From positions 440,808 to 504,807 of the forward strand of contig JAXRKP010000102.1 in the NCBI GenBank assembly GCA_037039925.1: 64,000 nt of DNA, given 5' to 3'. The position numbers were made by a program, and so were the translations under genes. Source of the DNA: Doris montereyensis. Taxonomy: Eukaryota > Mollusca > Gastropoda > Nudibranchia > Dorididae. Below are positions 54,450 to 64,000 of this stretch, in pieces; positions within the stretch are counted from its first letter, which is position 1; each line of letters opens with the position of its first letter. Under the pieces are notes generated by a model. That model ran no database searches. It had not been told where the DNA came from and worked only from the letters and a program-made list of their open reading frames with translations.

Positions 54450-55540
54450 AGAACAAGCTGTAGATTGTTGTTGGTGTAATCGCCCTAGAACAAGATGTAA
54501 ATCTAGTTGATGTACTCGCCCTAGACCAAGATGTAAATCTAGTTGATGTAGTCGCCCTACAACAAGATGTAAATCTAGTTGATGTAGTCGTCCTATAACA
54601 AAATGTAAATCTAGTTGATGTAGTCGTCCTATAACAAAATATAAATCTAGTTGATGTAGTCGCCCTATAACAAGATGTAAGTCTAGTTGATGTAGTCGCC
54701 CTATAACAAGATGTAAATCTAGTTGATGTAGTCGCCCTATAACAAGATGTAAATCTAGTTGATGTAGTCGCCCTATAACAAGATGTAAATCTAGTTGATG
54801 TAGTCGTCCTATAACAAAATGTAAATCTAGTTGATGTAGTCGCCCTCCAACAAGACGTAGATCTAGTTGATGTAATCGCCCTATAACAAGATGTAGATCT
54901 AGTTGATGTAGTCGCCTAGAAGAAGATGTAAATCTAGTCGATGTAGTCGCCCTAGAACAAGCTGTAGATTGTTGTTGGTGTAATCGCCCTAGAACAAGAT
55001 GTAAATCTAGTCGATGTAGTTGCCTAGAACAAGATGTAAATCTAGTTGATGTAGTCGCCCTAGAACAAGCTGTAGATTGTTGTTGGTGTAATCGCCCTAG
55101 AAGAAGATGTAAATCTAATTAATGTAGTCGTCATAGAACAAGATGTAAATCTAGTCGATGTAGTCGCCCCAGGATGTAAATAGCAGTCGCCTTAACAAGA
55201 TGTAAATGTAGTTGATGTAGTCGCCTAGATTGTAGTTAAAATCGCCTAGAACAAGATGTAGATTGTAGTTAATGTAGTCGCCTAGAACAAGATGTAAATC
55301 TAGTGTAGATTGTAGTTAATGTACTCGCCTAGATGTAGTCGCCTAGAACAAGATGTAAATCTAGTTGATGTAGTCGCCTTAGAACAAGATGTAAATCGTA
55401 GTTGATGTAGTCGCCTAGAACAAGATGTAAATGTAGTTGATGTAGTCGCCTAGAACAAGATGTAAATGTAGTTGATGTAGTCGCCTAGAACAAGATGTAG
55501 ATTGTAGTTGATGTAGTCGCCCCAGAACAATATGCAGATC
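54450..55540 (+). repeat. Minisatellite, about 36 bp unit, about 28 copies
   Basis: The unit is tagaacaagatgtaaatcta then gttgatgtagtcgccc. A longer variant with ctgtagattgttgttggtgt recurs at 54.46, 54.96 and 55.07 kb. Follows directly on the tail of the VNTR-bearing SINE A. Confidence 0.9.
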
Positions 55541-55899
55541 TAGATCTATGCATAGAACCAAAATTAGATCTAGATCAACTCGCATGTGGCGTTTCGCAGT
55601 TTATCGAAATCGTAAAAACTTCGATATCACCTCATTCCCCCGAAATTAGTTTTTCCTTATATCCATAATTTGCAAAAAAGTTAAATATCTAGCTTTCAAT
55701 TTAAATTCCATTTAGATCGAGTAGGAACCGGCAGAATGTAAGGCTTGATTATTATTATTATCTCTATTATTTAGTAATCGTACTTTTTGTATCACCCGGG
55801 GTGTGACTTGCTTGTATAGGATAAACAAGCATGAACAGCACGATATATTACCGGATGTGGGGTGATATCATCAAGTATTCGATACTTAGGTCAGTGATA

Positions 55900-55902
55900 C
55901 AG

Positions 55903-55991
<89 letters not shown>

Positions 55992-56105
55992 GACAGAGAC
56001 AGAGAGAGGCAGACAGACAGAGAGAAACAGACATACAGAGAGACAGACAGACAGACAGAGGGAGAGATTCAGACAGACAGACAGACATACAAAGAGACAG
56101 AGACG
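55900..56105 (+). repeat. (GA)n then (GACA)n microsatellite
   Basis: gagaga to 55970, then gacagaca with several gagaga returns. Confidence 0.9.
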
Positions 56106-56197
56106 TACATATTATAAAAAGTCAAACAGGCCAAGAGAACATGCATAGCGTTTTCTGTACTACCCAATCAGTGAGCCAGTTGTCCTACCTAATGTTT

Positions 56198-56493
56198 TGG
56201 GGACTCTGTAATCCAGTGGCAAGGTTCAAGCCCCACCAACGGTTGAAAACTGTTCTCGATTTTTTCGAGCAAATTCTATCCCACCCCCCTGGTTCAAGTA
56301 GGTGGATCGAAACCTAGTCCCATCGGAAAAGGACGATAAAAAAAGGGGTCACCGGTGCAAACCACAACACTATGTGCGCTTTAAAGATCCCTTTGGCTAT
56401 TTACAGTGCAGTCCGGGCAAAAATAAAAATAAAAAATCCTACCAAAAACCCCGAAGTCAACTTAGTTGTGGATATGGATAAATCAAATCAAAT
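56198..56493 (+). mobile_element. SINE B copy with head deletion
   Basis: ggggactctgtaatccagtgg then directly aaggttcaagccccaccaac, so about 35 bases of the tRNA-like head are missing. The body and the 3' end (gttgtggatatggataaatc) are complete. Confidence 0.65.
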
Positions 56494-56699
56494 TTGTTAA
56501 AAACCCTAATAGTTTTGTATCCACCCTTCTACAGTTCGAATTGAGAACATTCCTGACCAATAACCAGTCTTTGTCACTTTTATAAATCCATTGGATTGTT
56601 TGACATTCCATGTAAACGCATACCCACATTATTTCCCCATTGACAAAATTTGTGCGTAACTAGATCTAGATCTAGATCTAGATCTAGTGTTAGTGCAGC

Positions 56700-56860
56700 T
56701 TTTCACGGGCGCAAGTTGCGCAGACTTTTTAAATCTTATTGCGCATGCGTGGGACTTCAGCATGGTTTATGTATACACCACTACGCACGCTTCTGTAGTC
56801 ACCGACAGTGACGCAACTTGCGCACGGTCTGTGTTTACGACCCATAGTCATGGATACAAT
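56700..56860. promoter_or_regulatory. CpG-rich patch with NRF1-like site
   Basis: ttgcgcatgcgtg (56739-56751) fits the NRF1 consensus. Two inverted copies of gcgcaagttgcgca-like sequence (about 56709 and 56813) frame the patch. Confidence 0.25.
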
Positions 56861-57039
56861 TCATTATCTCTACTCTAACCCCAACCCCTAAAACACACTC
56901 ACAGACACACACACACACAGACAGACAGACAGACACACACACACACACACACACACAAACGTACTGCCAAAACCGGCTCTCCAATCTTTCGTTTCTTTTC
57001 TTTCTTTCATCCCCTACATCACCCCCCCCCACACACACA

Positions 57040-57725
57040 CATCACTTTCTTTTTTCTTTTTTCATCTTTCTTTCTTTCTTTCATCCCTTACATCACTCCC
57101 CCCACTTTCTTTTTCTTTCTTTCATCCCCATCCTCCCCCACACTTTCTTTTTCTTTCTTTCATCCCTTACATCACTGCCCCCCCACACAACTTTCTTTTT
57201 CTTTCTTTCATCCCTTACATCACTCCCCCCCCCCCCCACACACTTTCTTTTTTCTTTCTTTCGTCCCTTACATCACCCCCCCCCCCCACTTTCTTTTCTT
57301 TCTTTCATCCCTTACATCACTCCCCCCACACACTTTCTTTTTCTTTCTTTCATCCCTTACATCACTCGCCCCCCCCCACTTTCTTTTTCTTTCTTTCATC
57401 CCTTACATCACTCCCCCCACACTTTCTTTTTCTTTTCTTTCGTCCCTTACATCACTCCCCCCACTTTCTTTTTCTTTCTTTCGTCCCTTACATCACTCCC
57501 CCCCCCACACACACACACACTTTCTTTTTCTTTCTTTCGTCCCTTGATCACTCCCCCCCCAAACTTTCTTTTTCTTCTTCTTCGTCCATCACTCCCCCCC
57601 ACACTTTCTTTTTTTTCTTTCGTCCCTTACATCACTCCCCCCCACACTTTCTTTTTCTTTCTTTCGTCCCTTACATCACTCCCCCCACTTTCTTTTTCTC
57701 TCTTTCGTCACACACACTTTCTTTT
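57040..57725 (+). repeat. Minisatellite, about 42 bp pyrimidine unit, about 16 copies
   Basis: The unit is ctttctttttctttctttca then tcccttacatcactccccc plus a variable run of C or CA. Almost pure C/T on this strand. Confidence 0.9.
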
Positions 57726-58184
57726 CTTTCTTCTTTTTTTAAATTGCCTGTTTAATTGTTTTTCTTCGTCTCCTTCTTTTCTTGATTTTTTGTGTGTTTT
57801 TTTGTTCTTTCCTTCATCGCTCATTCTCATTACCCAAGAGCAGACAACTCCAGCGTCATCACCGAGCACCACCCTCATTATTACGCTATCAAGCGCGGGC
57901 CTGGGTGTGCGCGTGAATGCGTCAATGCGCGTGCGCTGTTTGTCCACGTAATCAAAGCCAAGGAGACAATAGGGGGTCGCTGTCCTTCGGTCCCATCTTC
58001 CCATTCTTCTTACCCAGCACCCCCCCTCCTTGTGGAACTTGAGCAGCCAGGGGAGGTAACTATAGGCAGCCAGGGGATGGGGAGGGAGGAGGGGGGGGGG
58101 TAACGGTGGGCAAATGGGCAAAAGACAGCTGCCCCCCCCCCTCACCCACCGACTGCCTTTCTTTCATTTTTTTCTCATCAATAT

Positions 58185-58564
58185 TTACTTGTGAGGATGT
58201 TTGTCTATGTGTGTGTGTGGGTGCGTGTGTGTGGTTATTTCTATGAGGGTGCTCTTTGTGTGTGTACATGTGTGTTGAGTGTGTTTCGTGTGTCAGTATG
58301 TGTGTTTGGGGCATGTATATGTGTTACTGTATAATCTTTTTTTATGTCTATAAATGTGCCTATTGTGTGTGTTGCTGAGTGTGTGTGAGTGTATGTCTTT
58401 ATGTTTATGAGTGTGTGTGTGTGTGTGTGGGGGGGGGGGAGGTAAACAGGTCTACGTGTATGGGATGGCTTGTGTGTGTCTATGTATATGTGTCTATCTA
58501 ATCATGTATATGGGAACGTGGGTTTTTGTATGTGTATGTGAGAGAGTGTGTTCATGTGCGTTTA

Positions 58565-58595
<31 letters not shown>

Positions 58596-58605
58596 AAAGC
58601 TCCAA
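58185..58605 (+). repeat. (TG)n-rich stretch
   Basis: Imperfect tgtgtg runs with a G-run at 58429-58439; a perfect run at 58570-58595. Confidence 0.8.
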
Positions 58606-58889
58606 AGGAAGAAGATGCCGTCTGGAAGTCTGCCTGTTATGTAAAATGTTTGTCAATGTGATTGGGCTGACATTGTCCCCGCCAGTCATTCTTTGTCTCA
58701 CGGATGTCTCACTTTCCCCATCCATACATTCCCTACACCCCCTATCCCCCTACTCCCCTTTACACTCCCTACACCCCCTACGCCCCCTACCCCCCCACCC
58801 ACCCCCAAATACTCCCCCTACCTCTTACCCACCACCACCCACCCCCAAATGTTTCCATTTCCCACCTCTTCTCCCCCTTAGCCTCACGA

Positions 58890-59822
58890 TAGCCTTTTTC
58901 AGCACTTTGTCACTTCATTTCAAACTCTATTTCATCGCTTCATTCATTCCATTTCACTCTAACCACTTCATTTCAAACTCTATGTAATCATTTCATTCAT
59001 TCCATCTCCTCTAATGAGTTCATCTTCATTCATTTCAAACTCTATTTCATCGCTTCATTCATTCCATCTCACTCTAATCACTTCATTTCAAACTCTATTT
59101 CATCGCTTCATTCATTCCATCTCCCTACTCTAATCACTTCATTTCAAACTCTATTTCATCACTTCATTCATTCCATCTCACTCTAATCACTTCATTTCAA
59201 ACTCTATTTCATCACTTCATTCATTCCATCTCACTCTAATCACTTCATTTCAAACTCTATTTCATCATTTCATTCATTCCATCTCACTCTAACCACTTCA
59301 TTTCAAACTCTATTTCATCGCTTCATTCATTCCATCTCACTCTAATCACTTCATTTCAAATTCTATTTCATCGCTTCATTCATTCCATTTCACTCTAATC
59401 ACTTCATTTCAAACTCTATTTCATCACTTCATTCATTCCATCTCACTCTAATCACTTCATTTCAAACTCTATTTCATCCTTCATTCATTCCATCTCACTC
59501 TAATCACTTCATTTCAAACTCTATTTCATCATTTGTGTCAATTCCATCTCACTCTAATCACTTCATTTCAAACTCTATTTCATCGCTTCATTCATTCCAT
59601 CTCACTCTAATCAAGAATTCATTTCAAACTTATTTCATCGCTTATTCATTCATAACTCTAATCACTTCATTTCAAACTCTTATTTAATCATTTCATTCAT
59701 TCCATCTCACTCTAATCATTTTCATTTCAAATTCTATTTCATCTATCATTCATTCCATCTCCTATCTAATCACTTCATTTCAAACTCTATTTCACCACTT
59801 CATCCTTCCATCTCACTCTAAT
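58890..59822 (+). repeat. Minisatellite, about 57 bp unit, about 16 copies
   Basis: The unit is cttcattcattccatctcac then tctaatcacttcatttcaaa then ctctatttcatcg. Very regular from 59.0 to 59.6 kb. Confidence 0.9.
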
Positions 59823-60559
59823 TTAAGAATGATGGATATTTTTAAACTTTTTCAGTCCTTTTTCATTCCCTTGTTTATTTTCGTGTTTAAGAATTTTGTA
59901 TGTGCAATTTCGGAGCAATACTTATAGATCTCTCTTCAAAGAAAAAGTGTGTAAAAGTTGATTTCTTCTTTCTATTTAATGTCTGTTGCCTTGTTTTTCA
60001 TTGTTTTGAAACTGTATATTTCTTTCTCAAGTTCTTTCCGTCTATCTGATGTTTTGTAGTTTTTATATATGATAACTAGGGGTTCATCTTTTCTTAAGTG
60101 TTTAAAAAAAATATCTATCTATCTATTTTTCTTTATTTTCCTAATCATCTATCTATATATATGGTATATATATACCTACATTCATATGACGGATGATATG
60201 AAGGAGGTGCCGTATATATATCACAAGAATGTGCATTATATATTAAATATATTGTGTTTCAATGTTTTGGTAAAAAATTTTGTTTTTTGGGAAATTTTCG
60301 TATTTTTAAAGGCTTTTAAATGCATTTCGAAATAAGTCCCCTTAGATCTAGCTCTTCAAAGAAAAGCTTATCTAAATTGGAGACATTGATACATCTTGTC
60401 TAGAAATATGATTAATGATATGCTTATCCAAATGTTTTTAGCTTTGTTTTAAACGCATCTTTCTTTGTGACAGGTTTATCTAATCGAAGACATTGTCTGT
60501 ACTCCGTAGTCCCAGATCAAGGCTCAGCCTCTCAAATGAAGGGGGGTGGGTACTTACAG
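59823..60559. other. Unassigned, AT-rich
   Basis: ctatctat and tatata runs at 60113-60175; nothing else recognised. Confidence 0.5.
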
Positions 60560-61933
60560 GCTTATCCAACGTTGACATTATTTTTCTTTAGGCTTATCCA
60601 AATGAAGACATTGTCTTAATGACAGGCTTATCCAAATGGAGACATTGTCTTACTGACAGGCTTATCCAAAGGAGGTGGACAGGCTTATCCAAATCAAGAC
60701 ATTGTCTTACTTAACAAATGAAGACATTGTCTTACTGACAGGCTTATCTAAATGGAGACATTGTGTTCTTATTCCTACCAAAAAACTCCGAATGAAGACA
60801 TTGTCTTACTGACAGGCTTATCCAAATGAAGACATTGTCTTACTGACAGGCTTATCAAATAGAAGACATTGTCTTACTGACAGGCTTATCCAAATGGAGA
60901 CATTATCTTACTGACAGGCTTATCTAAATGAAGACATTGTCTTACTGACAGGCTTATCCAAATGAAGACATTGTCTTACTGACAGGCGTATCCAAATGGA
61001 GACATGGTCTTACTGACAGGCTTATCTAAGTGAAGACATTGTCTTAATGACAGGCTTATCCAAATGAAGACATTGTCTTACTGACAGGCTTATCCAAATG
61101 GAGACATTGTCTTACTGACAGGCTTATCCAAATGGAGACATTGTCTTATTGACAGGCTTATCCAAATGAAGACATTGTCTTACTGACAGGCTTATCAAAT
61201 GAAGACATTGTCTTACTGACAGGCTTATCAAATGGAGACATTGTCTTATTGACAGGCTTATCCAAGTGAGACATTGTCTTACTGCTTATCCAAATGGAGA
61301 CATTGTCTTACTGACTTATCCAAATGGAGACATTGTCTTACTGACTTATCCAAATGGAGACATTGTCTTACTGACAGGCTTATCAAATGGAGACATTGTC
61401 TTACTGACAGGCTTATCCAAATGGAGACATTGTCTTACTGACAGGCTTATCTAAATGAAGACATTGTCTTACTGACAGGCTTATCCAAATGGAGACATTG
61501 TCTTACTGACAGGCTTATCCAAATGGAGACATTGTCTTACTGACAGGCTTATCCAAATGGAGACATTGTCTTACTGACAGACTTATCCAAATGGAGACAT
61601 TGTCTTACTGACAGGCTTATCAAATGGAGACATTGTCTTACTGACAGGCTTATCCAAATGGAGACATTGTCTTACTGACAGACTTATCCAAATGGAGACA
61701 TTGTCTTACTGACAGGCTTATCCAAATGGAGACATTGTCTTACTGACAGACTTATCCAAATGGAGACATTGTCTTACTGACAGGCTTATCCAAATGGAGA
61801 CATTGTCTTACTGACAGGCTTACCCAAATGGAGACATTGTCTTATGACAGGCTTATCCAAATGGAGACATTGTCTTACTGACAGGCTTATCCAAATGGAG
61901 ACATTGTCTTACTGACAGGCTTATCCAAATGGA
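60560..61933 (+). repeat. Minisatellite, 33-34 bp unit, about 40 copies
   Basis: The unit is gacaggcttatccaaatgga then gacattgtcttact. Variants gaag and tctaaat cluster in the first half; the second half is nearly uniform. It ends inside SINE-like copy C at 61934. Confidence 0.9.
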
Positions 61934-62028
61934 GCGGGTTGTCGCCGGATCTTACTGGTAGGTCCTACTTCTTCTCATTTCTTCTTTTACTTCTATCTTT
62001 TATCTTTCTGTTTCCTCTTAATTCACGT
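61934..62028 (+). mobile_element. SINE-like family C copy, 3' truncated, joined to a minisatellite
   Basis: gcgggttgtcgccggatctt, actggtaggtcctacttctt, ttctgtttcctcttaattca. Its 5' end directly abuts the last unit of the 60.6-61.93 kb array. Confidence 0.45.
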
Positions 62029-62054
62029 AATACTGAGTTTCCAACATGAAACAG

Positions 62055-62142
62055 GTGCAATGAGTACCGACAACAGCTGGGGAGTAAATTCAACGACGAG
62101 GCTAGCATCTCATTCAACGTCATGAAACAGGAACTTGGATAA
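62055..62142 (+). CDS. Candidate isolated terminal coding exon, unknown protein
   Basis: After gaaacag (62054) the frame reads CNEYRQQLGSKFNDEASISF and NVMKQELG, with TAA at 62140-62142. Its base composition is more balanced than its surroundings. The acceptor lacks a close pyrimidine tract, although one lies 25-60 bases upstream within a SINE-like sequence. I do not recognise the protein, and it could be chance. Confidence 0.25.
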
Positions 62143-63204
62143 GCTCTGGAACTTGAATGATTTTACTGGTTCAAACTGATATCAAACAACTGTACATGTA
62201 GTTGGTATCGTCTATGAATGATAAAAGTATCGAACTTCAGTCTTATACGTTCAGAACATTATAAAGTACGAATTTCACTTGCTATGTAGTTGTCAAAAAA
62301 AATCAGTGACTGAGAAACAAGGTTATTATCTGAACAGAGCTAATATGAGTTTTGACCTTTTGAGAACAGAATATGTAGTGATACCTATCTTATAAAGGAT
62401 GTGCCTATGATGACAGTCTCAAACCTGTTGGAGACACATTGGAAATGTGAAGAGTTGGAATCGATTACAATACATTTTTAATAAACAAAAATAATCATAT
62501 CCTTACTGAGGAAGTGTTTGCTATTCAAATATTAGAGAGTTCGTTGTTTTGAGAACAATAGAAGTAAAATTGGTCGCTATTCGTAAGTCCTACGAGCGGG
62601 ATGCTGGCAAAACGTGTACGCCTCCTATCTACTGGGCCCGTCTAATGAACGCACCTCTCTGGTAGACAAAGGGAAGCAACTCAATCTCACTTCATTGTTT
62701 TATGTATTCTGAGTCAAGAAATTCAGAATTTTTTGTTTTGTTTTTGTTTCGTTTATTGTTGCTTTTAGGCTTTGTGGGTTTTTTTTTAAAAGTTAATTTT
62801 ATTTTCTGTTTTTGAAAGAGGAAACGCATTTACGAGAGATCGGGAACAATAGATTTGTGCCCCAGCTGTAGAAATAGACTTCCCACCAATTTGCCTACGA
62901 TAGGCGCTCATGGTATAGGCCTTACAATTATTAGAAGTCAAACTGTCCTGAGTCACAAAGTTAATGATTTGCGACATTTAATCTGGCGATCTTTTTAACA
63001 GTGTCTTGTCGAATTACACATGACATTAATGTCCCGGGGAAATAGGGGGTCGGGGGTCAGGGTGGGGTTGGGGGGGCAGGGGGAGGAGAGATATAATATT
63101 AATGTTCGTAATCTGAGAAGGGGCAGGGATGTGGAAGAGGAGAGAGTGTTGAGAATTAAAAACAGATCGTGAAAGGGAGGGAGGAGAGGAGGGGCAGCCT
63201 AGAG
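62143..63204. other. Unassigned, with a G-rich stretch at 63030-63200
   Basis: No gene recognised. The G-rich part (runs of 4-6 G) lies directly before the last minisatellite. Confidence 0.5.
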
Positions 63205-64000
63205 ATCCAAATGGAAGTCACCGAGACCAACGAAACAACACGAATAGTATAGAATGTCGTACTAGAAACAACACGAATATTATAGAATGTTGTACTAAAA
63301 GCAACACGAATATTATAAAATGTTGTATTAGAAACAACACGAATATTATAGAATGTCGTACTAGAAACAACACGAATATTATAGAATGTCGTACTAGAAA
63401 CAACAAGGATATTATAGAATGTCGTACTAGAAACAACACGAATATTATAGAATGTCGTACTAGAAACAACAAGAATATTATAGAATGTCGTACTAGAAAC
63501 AACAAGGATATTATAGAATGTCGTACTAGAAACAACAGAGATATTATAGAATGTCGTACTAGAAACAACACGAATATTATAGAATGTCGTACTAGAAACA
63601 ACAAGAATATTATAGAATGTCGTACTAGAAACAACACGAATATTATCGATTGTCGAGAAACAACAGAGATATTATAGAATGTGTACAAAACAACGAGATT
63701 TATAGAATGTCATACTACAAACAACAGAGATATTATAGAATGTCGTACTACAAACAACAGAGATATTATAGAATGTCGTACTACAACAGGAATATTATAG
63801 AATGTCAAACAACAGAGAATATTATAGAATGTCGTACTAGAAACAACAGGAATATTATAGAATGTCGTACTAGAAACAACAGGAATATTATAGAATGTCG
63901 TACTAGAAACAACAGAATATTATAGAATGTCGTACTAGAAACAACAGATATTATAGAATGTCGTACTAGAAACAACAGGAATATTATAGAATGTCATACT
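63205..64000 (+). repeat. Minisatellite, about 33 bp unit, about 24 copies, running off the window
   Basis: The unit is gaatgtcgtactagaaacaa then cacgaatattata. From 63650 a variant (tactacaaacaacagagata) appears. The array is cut by the window end. Confidence 0.9.

Noticed and set aside
57792..58145. Frames around 57.8-58.1 kb as a gene
   Set aside because: Overlapping frames on both strands, no splice signals, no recognisable motif, and low-complexity C/G runs.

Overview
The window is animal nuclear DNA. There are no operons. Coding sequence appears as short pieces bounded by GT..AG splice sites, introns run to kilobases, and the rest is dominated by tRNA-headed SINEs, non-LTR retrotransposon remnants, DNA-transposon remnants, microsatellites and minisatellites. 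A mollusc, probably a gastropod, is my best guess from the repeat style and the IkB-type gene, but nothing here proves it.

One host gene is readable. At 10650-25751 (+) lies a multi-exon gene of the IkB family with ankyrin repeats. The ankyrin part looks most like the atypical nuclear IkBs (IkB-zeta/BCL3). The long N-terminal part is acidic, then glutamine-rich, and ends in an IkB-type phosphodegron, DSGIYS. Exon borders are well kept, but the reading frame breaks at least six times, mostly at short homopolymers. That points to uncorrected sequence errors more than to decay. An upstream exon must exist, because the first visible exon starts at a splice acceptor, but I could not find it. A weak candidate for a terminal exon of another gene lies at 62055-62142.

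Layout: 1-10.6 kb is intergenic or upstream intron, with a piggyBac-like remnant (2780-3696), microsatellites and several SINEs. 10.65-26.5 kb is the IkB-like gene with repeat-filled introns. 26.5-35.6 kb holds minisatellites, SINEs and long TC/TA tracts. 36-41 kb is a foldback SINE followed by three adjoining minisatellites. 42.7-48.7 kb has an old LINE (minus strand) sitting inside an 18-20 bp minisatellite, next to a 2.1 kb hAT-like element with TIRs, an 8 bp target duplication and its own internal minisatellite. 48.7-64 kb is mostly minisatellite arrays, plus two VNTR-bearing SINE-like elements.

The main theme of the hunt is tandem expansion. By my own rough tally about a quarter of the window is minisatellite with 18-60 bp units. 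In three separate SINE-like families one copy carries an array expanded from its own interior, a head-VNTR-tail layout. Other arrays sit directly against splice sites of the IkB-like gene, and their units imitate splice acceptors. A divergent inverted copy of the gene's last exon and 3' region lies in one of its own introns.
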